Assembly (NCBI RefSeq): GCF_017315945.1
Contig: NZ_JAFLWI010000016.1
Location: forward strand, 203,845 to 267,844
Reading direction: 5' to 3'
DNA length: 64,000 bases
Origin: Candidatus Enterococcus courvalinii
GTDB taxonomy: Bacteria > Bacillota > Bacilli > Lactobacillales > Enterococcaceae
The notes below the pieces were generated by a model that saw only the letters and a list, made by a program, of their open reading frames with translations, was not told where the DNA came from and ran no database searches. Each line of letters begins with the position of its first letter. Positions within the stretch are counted from its first letter, which is position 1. Below, piece after piece: positions 7,872 to 17,469 of the stretch. Made by a program: the position numbers and the translations under genes.

Positions 7872-10577
7872 TCAGTGGAAGATATGGCTCTCGTGTGAGT
7901 ATTCCTGTAATTTTTTCATTTTAGATTCAATAAACGGATAAACAGCCGTTCCAACAATTCCAAAAACGATAAATAACCCAATCATGATCCAAATGGCATT
8001 TGTTGCCGTTGGCCAATAAATTCCACCAGCTGATTCACGCAATAAGTTCACCGCGTGAGTGAATGGTAAGAATGGATTGATCATTTGGAAGAATTTTCCA
8101 GAAACTTGAATTGGATAATTCCCACCACCACCTGAAATTGACAGTACAAGGATGATAATCGCCAGCCCTTTCCCTACGTTGCCGAATAAGGACGCTAGCA
8201 CGTAAACGATCATCATGAAGGACAAGGACACTAATAACGCAAATAACACACTATACACCGGATTATGAACGTCTACGCCCAATAGGAAGATGTTTCCAAG
8301 AGCAACAATCAATCCTTGTGCTAAACCAATCGTTAAGAATGTCAACATTCGTGCCACATATTGTTCGCGCTTCGTGAATTTTGTTTTGTCTTTCTTCTCA
8401 AGGTAATAATCCGTGGTTGCGACACTTGAAAGCAAGACTGCACCAACCCAAATACATAAGGCTGTGTAGAAAGGTGTGCTTGCTGAGCCGTTATTGGCAA
8501 TTGGATACAGTTGATTTGTTTTCAATTCAACTGGGTTTGTAAAGAAATCACTTTCTTTTGTCGCATCTAATTTCAATAATTTGATGACTTCACCAAGATC
8601 GACTTCTTCCTCCCCTTTACGGATAGCATCGGCAGCTTTTTCAATTCCTGCTTTGATACTTGGCCAATCATTTGTAATCAAGTCTGCGGCTGCATTGACA
8701 GCTGTCTCGACTTCTGGCATTTTTTCATTGACCGTTGTCAGTGTCCCCGTTAGTTCACCTTTCAAAGTTGGCCAATCATTTTGAATAAAATCAGCAGCTG
8801 TGTTTAATTTTTGAGCCACGGCTGGTAAGTCGTTGTTATACAAGTCAGCACCTTTATTGATACCGTCAACGATTGTGTTCATGTTCCCGTTCAACATTGT
8901 GTTCGCATCATGGACTTCTTGACCAATTGCGGGCATTTCTTTTTGATATTTTTCTAGGATGCCAACTGCATTTGAAACGGTTGTTTTTGTCGAACTTAAT
9001 AATGAATCAAAGTCGATTTGGTCTGCTTTGTCTAAGACCCCATTTGCTGTTTGAATCGTGTGAATCAACTGATCTAAGATGGATTCAACAGTTGAGCCAA
9101 CTGCACTAACATTCAAATTAGTTGCTGCTTCGCCGATTTTTGAAGCAATATCTTGGATGCCATCTAGTAATTCTTTTACTTTTTCTGGACTAGCGGTTTT
9201 AACAAGATCATTTAATTTACCTACATGTTCATTCAAATCACCAAGCATGGCTTTGATACGATTCAATTCAGTAATAACACCGTCTAAATCATTGTTTCCA
9301 GCACTTGTTTGTAAGTCTGTCATAAATTGGACAACTTGATCAATGGCTTCTTGTTGACGACCCAAGCTAGCGGAAAAATCAGTTAAGACTTGACTGATAT
9401 TCGCTCTTTCTTCAGGAGTTAGTTCGTTGTCTGCAATCGCTCCTTCGATTGTTTCAACAATCGAATTTGTCGTAGTGGCAACTTCTCCAATTGATTTCAA
9501 AGTAACTTGTACACTGCTGACAATGCTTGGAACAGCCTCTTTTAATTGTGTCGCACCATTTTCGGTTGTCGCTGCAAGATTACTTGCCTGAGATTCTAAT
9601 CTTTTGATATCGGGCAAAGCATCTTGCACTTGACCAATAATCACTAATCCTTGTTTGGCTTCATCAATTCCTTGATTCATTGTGTCTTGGATTGAAGCAA
9701 AATCTTCATCAATCATCGCTAGTTGCTTCCCAGCGTTTTGGATTTCAGGAATTTTTTCTTGTAAATCCAAAATGATTTTCGCTTGTTCTTGAAGTTCAGG
9801 CATTTTATCATTCAGCGCAATGACTTTTTCACCCATTTCGTCTACTTTTGGTAGATAGTCAACAAATTCATTCGCTTTGTTGAGTTTTTCTTTGATGCCA
9901 GGAAGCTGACTTTGAAGTTCTAGCACTTTTTTGGTGTATCCTTCAATATCATCTAAGTTTTCATCAGTAGAAAGAATCATATCTTTTACCTTATTGATGC
10001 TCACTAAGTTGGAATCGATATCGTAACCAATTTCGTTAAAAACTTTTAGCAAGGTCGAACTTGCTGTGTTAATAAATTCTTCTGTAATTTGTGACTGAAT
10101 CGAACTTGCACCTTTATCAGTGATTTTCGGTGCAATCGCGTTGATTTTTTCATTAACAGTGTATTCTATTTTTGGTTTCTTGATGTCCCCACTAGTAAAA
10201 CTTAACAAGTCTTCAGAAAAATCAGTTGGCAGATAAATACCTGCATAATATTTTCCTGAACGAACGCCAGATTCTAATTCAGCTTTTGAGTCAACGAATT
10301 GCCAACCCAGCTGGTCATTTTTGTGTAGTGACTTTATTACTTCTTTCCCAATAGCTACTTCTTTTCCTTGAAATTCAACTGGCTTATCCGCACTGTATAC
10401 GGCAATTGGTAACTCTCCAGTATTTCCATATGGATCCCACAAAGCTTTGATATTAAACCATGCGTACAGTGAAGGGATAATCATGATAGCGATAATCAGA
10501 AGTGTCGCAATCGGGTTTTTAAAGATTCGTTTCCAATCAAGTAAGTAAAGTTTGAATGTATTTTTGATTGATCCCAT
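7872..10577 (-). CDS. yhgE: YhgE/PIP family membrane protein (phage-infection-protein homologue)
   Basis: A 901-residue protein with one membrane helix near residues 23-41 followed by [20 protein letters not shown] very long extracellular part (about 45-690) is rich in heptad-like helices with repeated [17 protein letters not shown] units. It ends in a cluster of about five membrane helices resembling the ABC-2 transporter fold. Homologues include lactococcal Pip and enterococcal PIP, which act as receptors needed for DNA entry of certain siphophages; the cellular role is unknown. The start is ATG 10577 behind AAGGGGA; an upstream ATG at 10622 lacks a site. It is monocistronic, with terminators on both sides. 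Confidence 0.9.
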   Translation of the reverse strand: MGSIKNTFKLYLLDWKRIFKNPIATLLIIAIMIIPSLYAWFNIKALWDPYGNTGELPIAVYSADKPVEFQGKEVAIGKEVIKSLHKNDQLGWQFVDSKAELESGVRSGKYYAGIYLPTDFSEDLLSFTSGDIKKPKIEYTVNEKINAIAPKITDKGASSIQSQITEEFINTASSTLLKVFNEIGYDIDSNLVSINKVKDMILSTDENLDDIEGYTKKVLELQSQLPGIKEKLNKANEFVDYLPKVDEMGEKVIALNDKMPELQEQAKIILDLQEKIPEIQNAGKQLAMIDEDFASIQDTMNQGIDEAKQGLVIIGQVQDALPDIKRLESQASNLAATTENGATQLKEAVPSIVSSVQVTLKSIGEVATTTNSIVETIEGAIADNELTPEERANISQVLTDFSASLGRQQEAIDQVVQFMTDLQTSAGNNDLDGVITELNRIKAMLGDLNEHVGKLNDLVKTASPEKVKELLDGIQDIASKIGEAATNLNVSAVGSTVESILDQLIHTIQTANGVLDKADQIDFDSLLSSTKTTVSNAVGILEKYQKEMPAIGQEVHDANTMLNGNMNTIVDGINKGADLYNNDLPAVAQKLNTAADFIQNDWPTLKGELTGTLTTVNEKMPEVETAVNAAADLITNDWPSIKAGIEKAADAIRKGEEEVDLGEVIKLLKLDATKESDFFTNPVELKTNQLYPIANNGSASTPFYTALCIWVGAVLLSSVATTDYYLEKKDKTKFTKREQYVARMLTFLTIGLAQGLIVALGNIFLLGVDVHNPVYSVLFALLVSLSFMMIVYVLASLFGNVGKGLAIIILVLSISGGGGNYPIQVSGKFFQMINPFLPFTHAVNLLRESAGGIYWPTATNAIWIMIGLFIVFGIVGTAVYPFIESKMKKLQEYSHESHIFH

Positions 10578-10821
10578 AATTTTCCCCTTCTTTTTTTCTA
10601 GCTGAACTACTTTACCATGCAATTCTCTATGATTTCAATGAACATTAACCAAAAAAAGCGAGAATTTTGACATATAAGGACAACTGTCGAACTGTAATCT
10701 CTTACAACTTAAAAAACTATTAAATTTTATTTCCTTCACTTTATCATGAAATAACGTGGAATGATAATTTTATGATAAAACTTTAGCCCTAATCAACAAA
10801 ATCTCTTTGACAGACATAAAA
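10578..10821. other. intergenic stretch upstream of yhgE
   Basis: AT-rich, with no open frame or RNA recognised. Minus-strand TTGGTT and TAGAGA spaced by 17 bp (about 10610-10655) are a weak promoter candidate for yhgE. Confidence 0.3.
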
Positions 10822-10860
10822 AAGTGAAGACAAAACTTTTTTCTTGTTTTGTCCTCACTT
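10822..10860. terminator. terminator after the 104-residue gene
   Basis: A 15-base stem with one wobble pair (10822-10836 with 10846-10860), with A/T runs on both flanks. Confidence 0.85.
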
Positions 10861-10884
10861 AAAAATTTCTGACAGAAGTAAAAA

Positions 10885-11199
10885 TCATTTGCCCCTTTTT
10901 TCTTCAAGATAGGCTTGCATCAGTTGCTCAAATAATTCCTTTAATTGCTGCTGATTCCTTTCATCTCTTACGAAAGATTGGACAGGAGAGCTGCCATTAT
11001 CAAAATATTTGATTGGCACTGGCTCGTTTGCTATTTCTTGAACAGTGATTTGCGGATGATACAAGAAATCACCACAGACACCTGGCTGTAAAAAAGCAAA
11101 TTCATAATATTCGCCTTGCTTACGTAAACGATAATAACCATCCATTAGCCATTCTTTCTCAGTTAACTGTTGCTTGATTGCTTGCCAATTTTCATTCAT
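10885..11199 (-). CDS. hypothetical protein, 104 aa
   Basis: I do not recognise the family. The product is soluble and mostly acidic, with several aromatic residues (EYYEFAFLQPG) and a C-terminal helical stretch from about residue 75 (RNQQQLKELFEQLMQAYLEEK). No signal peptide or membrane segment is seen. A ribosome site (GTGAGAGGATG region) precedes the ATG. It lies 30 bp downstream of the oxidoreductase gene on the same strand and may be co-transcribed with it; a terminator follows. Confidence 0.75.
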   Translation of the reverse strand: MNENWQAIKQQLTEKEWLMDGYYRLRKQGEYYEFAFLQPGVCGDFLYHPQITVQEIANEPVPIKYFDNGSSPVQSFVRDERNQQQLKELFEQLMQAYLEEKRGK

Positions 11200-11229
11200 C
11201 CTCTCACCTCATGCGAAAGTATAGCATAA

Positions 11230-12174
11230 TTAAGCAAGTGTTAACACAATTTTCCCAGCAGGAGGATGTCCTTCCATTAACTGATGGGCTTGAATGACAT
11301 TCTCTAATGTTGCTGGTAATAACTGACTGATGGGTACACTGAATGTTCCTTTTTCATATTCTCGTAATAAATATGAAAATGCTTCTTGGTCTTGATATTC
11401 TTTTCTGGGAACAAATGATTCATAAAAGCCACTTTTTTTCTCTCGTAGATCTAAATCGGGTAGTTGTGTCAACGCGACATAACGACCGCCAGACTTCATA
11501 ATCTTGATACCCGAAACCCCACGTTTGCTACCTTTCGTTGCATCAATAACAATATCTGCTTGGTTAGCAAAACGTTCTCCTACATCTTCTTGATCATAAG
11601 CAGCAAATTCTGCTACCCCAAGTGCACGCACTTTTTCTTCGTTTTTTTTTGAAGCACTGGCTAACACTTTGATTCCCTTAGCATGCAATAATTGGACCAA
11701 GCTTGAACCAACACCGCCAGAAGCCCCTTCAATCATCACAACATCCGTCGGTTGTACATCAAGTAAATGTGTCAGCAAATTATACGCGGTTAATCCTGTT
11801 GTTACCATACCTGCTGCTTGCGCCCAATCCATTTGATCAGGAAGCTTTGCCACTTTTTTGGCAGGAACAACAATCTCTTCCCCATAAGTTCCACCAACTG
11901 CGTGGACAACTACTCGATCACCAACAGCAAAATTAGTCACGTCTGAGGCAACTTCAGTTATCACTCCAGCACCATCATTTCCTAAAACATAAGGAAATTT
12001 TAACGGACGAACCTCTTTCATATTTCCAAGTCGAAGAGATACATCATATGGGTTGATGCTAAATGCTTTTAACGCTACTCGAAGACGCCCCTCTTTTACT
12101 TCTCGCGGACTCGCATCGATTTCTTCAAATACATCTTGTGCTAAACCATACTCTTTTATCGCAAATCTTTTCAT
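11230..12174 (-). CDS. NADP-dependent zinc-free alcohol dehydrogenase/quinone oxidoreductase family protein
   Basis: A medium-chain dehydrogenase/reductase of the quinone oxidoreductase (QorA-like) branch, 314 residues. It has the N-terminal GroES-like domain (YDVSLRLG, FPYVLGNDGAGVI, GDRV) and a nucleotide-binding domain with GASGGVGSSLVQL. Zinc ligands typical of alcohol dehydrogenases are absent. It probably reduces quinones or enones with NADPH; the real substrate is unknown. I start at ATG 12174, 10 bp from GAGGAG; a GTG at 12183 is too close to the ribosome site. It diverges from the Zur-boxed rpsN gene. Confidence 0.88.
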   Translation of the reverse strand: MKRFAIKEYGLAQDVFEEIDASPREVKEGRLRVALKAFSINPYDVSLRLGNMKEVRPLKFPYVLGNDGAGVITEVASDVTNFAVGDRVVVHAVGGTYGEEIVVPAKKVAKLPDQMDWAQAAGMVTTGLTAYNLLTHLLDVQPTDVVMIEGASGGVGSSLVQLLHAKGIKVLASASKKNEEKVRALGVAEFAAYDQEDVGERFANQADIVIDATKGSKRGVSGIKIMKSGGRYVALTQLPDLDLREKKSGFYESFVPRKEYQDQEAFSYLLREYEKGTFSVPISQLLPATLENVIQAHQLMEGHPPAGKIVLTLA

Positions 12175-12294
12175 AGTTGTCACACTCCTCTTTATTAGTT
12201 TACGAGGAAGTGCTATTTTTTACAAAAAAAGTGTATGAGTAAAATTAGTTGTCTTTTTTAGTCAGACGTGCTAAATTATGAACGGACATCTCAT

Positions 12295-12313
12295 AATCGT
12301 AACAATTACGATT
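12295..12313 (+). promoter_or_regulatory. Zur (zinc uptake regulator) box
   Basis: AATCGTAA (12295-12302), three bases, then TTACGATT (12306-12313): a perfect 8-bp inverted repeat matching the Gram-positive Zur consensus TCGTAATNATTACGA. It lies 45 bp ahead of the rpsN start, the expected place for zinc-dependent repression of the zinc-free S14 paralogue. Confidence 0.75.
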
Positions 12314-12358
12314 TATATCAAAATAAAAAATAAATTTTAAACAATTGGAGGAAACATA

Positions 12359-12628
12359 ATGGCAAAAAAATCAAAAATTGCAAAAGCAAAGAAACAACAA
12401 GCAACGATTGAACGTTATGCAGCAGTACGACAAGAATTAAAAGCGAACCATGATTACGAAGGATTGCGTAAGCTACCTTTAGATGCGCGCCCAGAACGTT
12501 TGAAAAACCGTGACTTAATTGATGGTCGCCCCCGAGGGTACATGCGTAAATTCGGAATGTCTCGTGTGAAATTTCGTGAATTAGCGCATAAAGGATTAAT
12601 TCCTGGTATCAAAAAAGCCAGCTGGTAA
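12359..12628 (+). CDS. rpsN: 30S ribosomal protein S14, zinc-independent form
   Basis: 89-residue S14 of the long C- type: it lacks the CxxC...CxxC zinc ribbon and carries [22 protein letters not shown] S14 signature residues. Firmicutes usually have a short zinc-binding S14 (61 residues) in the spc operon and this one as a zinc-starvation replacement. The Zur box upstream fits that role. The start is ATG behind GGAGGAAAC. Codon usage and the surrounding sequence look native. It stands alone between two unrelated genes and has its own strong terminator. Confidence 0.95.
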   Translation: MAKKSKIAKAKKQQATIERYAAVRQELKANHDYEGLRKLPLDARPERLKNRDLIDGRPRGYMRKFGMSRVKFRELAHKGLIPGIKKASW

Positions 12629-12767
12629 TTTCTAGAATTCAACGTTGACTCAATTGAAGGTTGCTATCACATAAAAATAAAAATAAGAAGCATTTTTCAC
12701 TCAAACAATTAACGGAGTTGTTTTGGCATCCTTTTGTAAGGAAAAATAACTAAAGACGCTAAGAGAT
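12629..12767. other. 3' region of rpsN
   Basis: I see no gene, promoter or repeat in this AT-rich stretch before the terminator. The stretch from 12812 to 12929, 3' of mazF, is likewise empty. Confidence 0.3.
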
Positions 12768-12811
12768 AAAAAGGAAGACTCAAACGAAATTTCGTTTGAG
12801 TCTTCCTTTTT
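12768..12811. terminator. long palindromic terminator between rpsN and mazF
   Basis: A perfect 22-base inverted repeat (12768-12789 with 12790-12811) with A-run and T-run ends lies between convergent genes, so it should work in both directions. Confidence 0.9.
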
Positions 12812-12929
12812 TGCCTTCATCTCACAATTGTTTGCGAACACTGCTTTTTCTCTATGTAAATATAATTTATCAAGCTAGTCAGAGCTGCTACATATCGACT
12901 AAATTTCATTCAGGCAAGTCACATCATCG

Positions 12930-13292
12930 TTACTTTGATACTGGAGCAATTACCTCCACACCAACACTGATTTTTAGTGCACGATCGACATCTTGCATAA
13001 TTTCCCGATCTAAGTGACACACTTTTTCTTTCAATCTTGATTTATCAATAGTTCGAATTTGTTCTAATAAAATGACGGAGTCTCGGTCTATACCCGTTCC
13101 CGTTGCTTTGATCCCTATATGTGTGGGCAATTTAGGTTTCGCCATTTTTGCAGTAATTGCTGCCACGATTACTGTTGGACTAAAATGGTTTCCTAAATTA
13201 TTTTGAATAATCAGCACAGGACGTGTTCCGCCTTGTTCTGAACCCACAACTGGAGAAAGATCAGCAAAGTAAATATCTCCTCTTTTTACCAT
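12930..13292 (-). CDS. mazF: MazF/PemK family mRNA endoribonuclease (EndoA type)
   Basis: A 120-residue type II toxin-family RNase. It shows the family core: [23 protein letters not shown] at the N-terminus, [13 protein letters not shown] and the IRTIDKSRL segment near residue 90. Relatives such as B. subtilis EndoA cleave mRNA at UACAU. The start is ATG with AAGGAGGATCCT ahead of it. It follows alr by 10 bp in an acpS-alr-mazF operon. In Bacillus and Staphylococcus a mazE antitoxin gene sits between alr and mazF; here there is no room for one. Confidence 0.92.
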   Translation of the reverse strand: MVKRGDIYFADLSPVVGSEQGGTRPVLIIQNNLGNHFSPTVIVAAITAKMAKPKLPTHIGIKATGTGIDRDSVILLEQIRTIDKSRLKEKVCHLDREIMQDVDRALKISVGVEVIAPVSK

Positions 13293-13302
13293 AGGATCCT
13301 CC

Positions 13303-14424
13303 TTATTTTTGATATTCTCTTGGTATCCGTGTTCCTAGTATACAAGCTACTTCATAATGGATCGTTTCTAATTGATCCGCTACATCTTGCATGGCAATCA
13401 CCTGATCCTGATTTTTCCCAATCAGAGTCACAGTTGTTCCTACAGGTAATTTATAAGGTAAGCGAACCATCAATTGATCCATACAAACTCGCCCAACTGT
13501 TTCACAAAATTTCCCATCAACTAATAAAGAAAATCCTTGCATCTTTCTTAACCAACCATCTGCGTAACCAATTGGTACTGTTCCAATCCATTCAGGTTTT
13601 GGTGTGATATAGGTTTCGCCATAACCAATTCCTTCATTAGCAGCTAATTCTTTCACTTGAATCAATTCAGAAACAAGTTCGAGTGCTGGCTGTAATGGAT
13701 AAACTTCTGGTAACGCATGCCCCGATGGATTCAATCCATACATCGCAATTCCGTAACGAATCATGTTCCCAATTGACTCATCATGCCACAAAGCTGTTGC
13801 ACTGTTACTGACATGCACATAGCGAGGTAGCTCTGGTAATTCTTCAAGAACAGCTAAAAAACGATTTTTTTGTAAATTCCAATAAGTAGCATCTTCTTGG
13901 TCAGCAGTAGAAAAATGCGTAAATAGACCTTCCCACTCGAAATATGGTGTCGTCTGAACAAATTCAGCTGCTTCTCGGACTTCCTTCGGTGTTAAAAAGC
14001 CGATGCGCCCCATTCCTGTATCTGCTTTTAAGTGAAGTTTCAACTGTCCTTCGATCGCATATTCTGAAAAATACTCTTTTGCATCGTCCAGCCATTCTTT
14101 TGTACCCACGGTTACTGCTAAATCATTGGTAATGGCTAGTTCGATTGCTGAAAAAGGAATCATATTCAAGACTAGAATTGGCTGGGTGAATCCAGCTCCT
14201 CGTAATTCTAGTCCTTCATCTAAGTTAGCTACGCAAAAACCTGTAGCACCTCCTGCAATCGCTGCATGTGCCGTTTCAATCGCACCATGTCCATAACCAT
14301 TTGCTTTTACAACTGCAAATAATTCTTTTCCCTTTGGAAGTCTAGCCAATTCATTTGCCACGTTTTCTGTAATAGCTTGTGTATGTATAATTGCTTTTGT
14401 CGGACGATTCCAAGCGACAACCAT
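13303..14424 (-). CDS. alr: alanine racemase
   Basis: PLP enzyme interconverting L- and D-alanine for peptidoglycan. 373 residues. The PLP lysine is Lys40 in [10 protein letters not shown]. The second catalytic residue, a tyrosine from the C-terminal barrel, lies in GIGYGETY. Other hallmarks are GMGRIGF, HFSTAD and IRYGIAMYG. The start is ATG behind a GAAGGAAAG site. It sits between acpS (15 bp upstream) and mazF (10 bp downstream) in a conserved Firmicute operon. The product feeds the Ddl and MurF steps encoded nearby. Confidence 0.97.
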   Translation of the reverse strand: MVVAWNRPTKAIIHTQAITENVANELARLPKGKELFAVVKANGYGHGAIETAHAAIAGGATGFCVANLDEGLELRGAGFTQPILVLNMIPFSAIELAITNDLAVTVGTKEWLDDAKEYFSEYAIEGQLKLHLKADTGMGRIGFLTPKEVREAAEFVQTTPYFEWEGLFTHFSTADQEDATYWNLQKNRFLAVLEELPELPRYVHVSNSATALWHDESIGNMIRYGIAMYGLNPSGHALPEVYPLQPALELVSELIQVKELAANEGIGYGETYITPKPEWIGTVPIGYADGWLRKMQGFSLLVDGKFCETVGRVCMDQLMVRLPYKLPVGTTVTLIGKNQDQVIAMQDVADQLETIHYEVACILGTRIPREYQK

Positions 14425-14439
14425 TTTCTTTCCTTCTTT

Positions 14440-14790
14440 CTATTCTTCCAAAATAATTTGTGCAAATGCCAATTCATCTGTGTGTGTAATACTTACCCAA
14501 ACAGTTCCTTGATGCGGTGACTGTGTGACAATTGGCTGACCGAGCACATCTTTTAAAATTTCAATTTCTTGAAACGTTACTTTACCGATTCCTGTACCCC
14601 AAGCTTTGGAAAAGGCTTCTTTACATGCATAACGTCCACCTAAAAATTCTACTTGGCGATGAAAGGGTAATGCACGAAACAATTCAATCTCATTGACTGT
14701 CAGTACACGACCAATAAAATTTGTTTTTTCTTGAATAATTTTAGCAATCCTAGGTAGTTCAACTGCGTCGATTCCAATCCCTTTTATCAT
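14440..14790 (-). CDS. acpS: holo-[acyl-carrier-protein] synthase
   Basis: Transfers phosphopantetheine from CoA to a serine of ACP. 116 residues, normal for the trimeric AcpS family. Mg2+-binding Asp8 lies in GIGIDAVE and the conserved glutamate in GGRYACKEAFSKAWGTG near residue 58. It also shows VSITHTDELAFA near the end. The ATG follows an AGAGAG-rich site. It is the first gene of acpS-alr-mazF. The upstream 130 bp contains the cshA terminator but no further feature. Confidence 0.96.
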   Translation of the reverse strand: MIKGIGIDAVELPRIAKIIQEKTNFIGRVLTVNEIELFRALPFHRQVEFLGGRYACKEAFSKAWGTGIGKVTFQEIEILKDVLGQPIVTQSPHQGTVWVSITHTDELAFAQIILEE

Positions 14791-14875
14791 CTATCTTCTC
14801 TCTTCATCAAATTTAGAACAATCTCATTCTACCAAATTCCTGTCATTTTGCCACAATTAAGTCTATATATAACAA

Positions 14876-14915
14876 AAATGAAAGCTTCTCTTAAGATTAA
14901 GAGAAGCTTTCATTT
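14876..14915. terminator. terminator after cshA
   Basis: A perfect 19-bp stem (14876-14894 with 14897-14915) and a 2-nt spacer, with T-runs on either strand; it lies 7 bp past the cshA stop codon. Confidence 0.9.
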
Positions 14916-14921
14916 GTTTTT

Positions 14922-16436
14922 TTAATCGTTGTTTGAACGGATGACAAATCCACGTTTTTTATCATTTTGACGACGGCTGCCGTCTTTATGATTTCCGCTG
15001 TTTTTGTTATATCCGCCTTTAGATTTATTTCCACGGTAATTTCCGCCTTCGCCTCGACGATTACGATTATTGCCGCCACCACGTTTACCATTTTTGTTGA
15101 ATCCTTTTTTCTGAGATGGTAATGGTCGTTCTGGTGTGATTTTTACTGGAATAGCATCTGAAGGATCTTTTGCAACAGTTTTTAATAATAATGCTGCTAA
15201 ATCTTGTGCTGAATATTTTTCTAACAACTTATCTGCTGGTTGTAAGTATTTATCCAAGCCATTTTCTTCAAGTTTTGTTTCCACTTCATCAAAAGCTGCG
15301 CCTAATTGGCCTTTAAATGCTTCTTTTTCAGTTGGTGGACGCAAAGCAGTCATACGCTTTTTCGTTAAGTTTTCAATTACGTGTAAGTAACCCATTTCGT
15401 TTGGTGTAACGAAAGTAACTGACATTCCGCCTTTACCTGCACGCCCTGTACGTCCAATACGGTGAACATAACTTTCTGGATCTTGAGGGATATCGTAGTT
15501 GTACACATGTGTAACACCAGAGATATCTAATCCACGAGCCGCTACGTCAGTTGCCACTAAAATATCTAAATGACCACTCTTGAATGAACGTAATACGCTC
15601 ATACGTTTTTGTTGTGATAAATCACCGTGAATTCCTTCTGCGCGATAGCCACGTGCTTCTAATCCACGAGCTAATTCATCTACACGGCGTTTTGTACGAC
15701 CAAATACAATCGTTAATTCAGGTTTTTGAACATCAAATAAACGAGTCATGATATCAAATTTTTCATATTCTTTTGCACGTACATAATATTGATCAATCAA
15801 ATCAGCTGTCATTTCTTTTGCTTTGATTTTTACGTGTGTTGGATTTTTCATGAATTTGACACCAATATTTTTGATTGCTGGTGGCATTGTTGCAGAGAAT
15901 AGTAATGTTTGGCGTTCTTCTGGAACAGTTGAAATAATTTTTTCAATATCTTCCAAGAAGCCCATATTTAACATTTCATCTGCTTCATCTAAAACTAATG
16001 TTTGAACAGTTCCTAATTTCAATGTGTGACGATTAATATGATCTAACATACGTCCTGGTGTTCCAACAACGATATGTGGACGATCTTTTAAGCCACGGAT
16101 TTGGCGGCCGATATCAGCTCCACCGTAAACAGCTTGTACACGAATTTTTTTATCGCGACCTAAACGATAAAGTTCTTCTTGTGTTTGGATAGCTAACTCA
16201 CGTGTTGGTGAAATAACTAAACCTTGTAATTCATGGCGTTGAGGGTCGATTTTTTCTAACATTGGTAGTCCAAAGGCAGCTGTTTTACCAGTACCTGTTT
16301 GTGCTTGACCAATAACGTCTTTCCCAGCTAATGCTAAAGGAATTGTTTCTGATTGGATCGGTGTTGCTTCTTCAAAACCAGCACGTTCAACTGATTTCAA
16401 TAATTCTGGTGATAATTCTAATTCTTTAAATTTCAA
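14922..16436 (-). CDS. cshA: DEAD-box ATP-dependent RNA helicase CshA
   Basis: 504-residue helicase for mRNA decay and ribosome assembly, especially in the cold. Motifs in order: Q motif [11 protein letters not shown], motif I AQTGTGKT at 45-52, PTRELA, GTPGR, DEAD near residue 150, [13 protein letters not shown] and [10 protein letters not shown]. The last 70 residues are basic and glycine/asparagine/arginine-rich ([11 protein letters not shown]), an RNA-binding tail. The start is TTG, 6 bp after AGGAGG, and the next in-frame options lie inside the Q motif. It is a single-gene unit with a long leader. Confidence 0.95.
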   Translation of the reverse strand: MKFKELELSPELLKSVERAGFEEATPIQSETIPLALAGKDVIGQAQTGTGKTAAFGLPMLEKIDPQRHELQGLVISPTRELAIQTQEELYRLGRDKKIRVQAVYGGADIGRQIRGLKDRPHIVVGTPGRMLDHINRHTLKLGTVQTLVLDEADEMLNMGFLEDIEKIISTVPEERQTLLFSATMPPAIKNIGVKFMKNPTHVKIKAKEMTADLIDQYYVRAKEYEKFDIMTRLFDVQKPELTIVFGRTKRRVDELARGLEARGYRAEGIHGDLSQQKRMSVLRSFKSGHLDILVATDVAARGLDISGVTHVYNYDIPQDPESYVHRIGRTGRAGKGGMSVTFVTPNEMGYLHVIENLTKKRMTALRPPTEKEAFKGQLGAAFDEVETKLEENGLDKYLQPADKLLEKYSAQDLAALLLKTVAKDPSDAIPVKITPERPLPSQKKGFNKNGKRGGGNNRNRRGEGGNYRGNKSKGGYNKNSGNHKDGSRRQNDKKRGFVIRSNND

Positions 16437-16717
16437 ATGAATCCTCCTAATATGGTTGTTAACTGAGGATGTAGCTTCTTTTTTGCTACCCCGTCGATTT
16501 GTTCGGTCAAAGTGAAGTCGTTCTCTTTTTGACAGTGGCCACTATAACTATTTACGCGCAGAGCCGCTGTGACACCACCGAAAAATCACTTTGCGAAGTT
16601 TAGTTAGGCATTAGAAAAGCCAAACGGGTCACGTTCAGCTTTATCATTGTTATGACATCTGATCTCTGGATGCAACTACATTCAAAGTCAGTCCAATTTA
16701 TCTTCATCTTTCGGCAA
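16437..16717 (-). promoter_or_regulatory. long 5' leader of cshA
   Basis: From the predicted start site near 16717 the transcript runs about 280 nt before the TTG codon. It contains a hairpin GTAGC/GCTAC about 30 nt before the ribosome site and other GC-rich pairing segments. A possible 35-codon upstream frame begins at the ATG at 16707, but its ribosome site is poor. Cold-shock helicase mRNAs often carry such leaders. No known Rfam class was recognised. Confidence 0.45.
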
Positions 16718-16723
16718 TAGGTT

Positions 16724-16752
16724 ATTCTACCATAGTAACTTGTTTTCTGCAA
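16724..16752 (-). promoter_or_regulatory. cshA promoter
   Basis: Minus-strand -35 TTGCAG (16747-16752), a 17-bp spacer, and -10 TAGAAT (16724-16729): a near-consensus vegetative promoter. Confidence 0.65.
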
Positions 16753-16881
16753 GTTTCCAGTTTTTATTTCAATCAAGGGAATTCTTTTTTACAAAACTAA
16801 TTTAGCTAACAAAAAAAATAAATGTACTTCTTTCCTTCTTTTTTTGCTATAATTCATGAAAACTGAAAGGAGATTTAATTT

Positions 16882-17172
16882 ATGCTACTTCTTGCACTAC
16901 TGACAGGCGTTGGCACATTTTTCAATTACTTTGCTATTGTCAATCAAACTTATCCCTTACCATTAGCAATTTTTATTCAATTGCTTCTTTTCGTATTCAC
17001 TTTGATTTCTTTGCTTAGTTACAAAGGCAAGCGTTCTCGCCCAAGTTACGATGGTGGCTGGTACACAATCTGGACGATTCCTTTTGCACTGATTATTTTA
17101 TCTTTTCTAGGTAATTTAGCTGCATTAATTATTTTTTTATTGAACCAATTTGGTTATCTTTCAGGCTTCTAG
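16882..17172 (+). CDS. small hypothetical membrane protein, 96 aa
   Basis: I do not recognise the family. Three hydrophobic segments are visible (about residues 3-20, 26-45 and 62-88), with a basic loop between the second and third (YKGKRSRPSYDGG) followed by GWYTIW. The ATG is preceded by AAAGGAGAT at good spacing, and the stop codon lies inside a terminator hairpin, both of which support a real gene. It is monocistronic and convergent with the XRE/DUF2975 pair. Confidence 0.75.
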   Translation: MLLLALLTGVGTFFNYFAIVNQTYPLPLAIFIQLLLFVFTLISLLSYKGKRSRPSYDGGWYTIWTIPFALIILSFLGNLAALIIFLLNQFGYLSGF

Positions 17173-17191
17173 ACTTTTCTAGAAGCTTTTT
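17165..17191 (+). terminator. terminator overlapping the stop of the 96-aa gene
   Basis: GCTTCTAGA (17165-17173) pairs with TCTAGAAGC (17178-17186), followed by five T. The stop codon (17170-17172) is in the stem. Confidence 0.8.
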
Positions 17192-17208
17192 ATTGGAAAG
17201 CAATCTTT

Positions 17209-17418
17209 CTATGAAACTTCATCAACATATTCCAATAAATCAGCGGGTTGGCACGATAATACCTGACAAATTTTTTCAAGTGTTGAAAAACGAATTGCTT
17301 TGGCTTTACCTGTTTTTAAAATGGACATATTTGCTTGGGTGATTCCTACTTGCTCAGCCAATTCTGTAACGCTCATATTTCGTTTGACTAACATGATATC
17401 AAGATTCACTTTTATCAT
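17209..17418 (-). CDS. small XRE-family transcriptional regulator
   Basis: A 69-residue single-domain helix-turn-helix protein. The HTH is at about residues 16-37 (SVTELAEQVGITQANMSILKTGKA), followed by FSTLEKICQVLSCQPADLLEY, the pattern of the YozG/HTH_26 group. Such proteins are nearly always encoded next to a DUF2975 membrane protein, as here (17470-17943, 51 bp upstream in the same transcript). It likely controls its own operon; targets are unknown. The start is ATG with GAGGTGAAT upstream. Confidence 0.88.
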   Translation of the reverse strand: MIKVNLDIMLVKRNMSVTELAEQVGITQANMSILKTGKAKAIRFSTLEKICQVLSCQPADLLEYVDEVS

Positions 17419-17469
17419 CTTTATTCACCTCTTCAGTCTAGTTAAGAAATCTAACATTCTCTCTATCTA

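Noticed and set aside
12768..12811. 44-bp perfect palindrome considered as a mobile-element end
   Set aside because: It lies between convergent genes with A/T tails on both sides and resembles other terminators in this window; no duplication or transposase nearby.
16600..16707. 35-codon upstream frame in the cshA leader as a leader peptide
   Set aside because: The ribosome site is poor and no amino-acid bias suggests attenuation; mentioned only within the leader entry.
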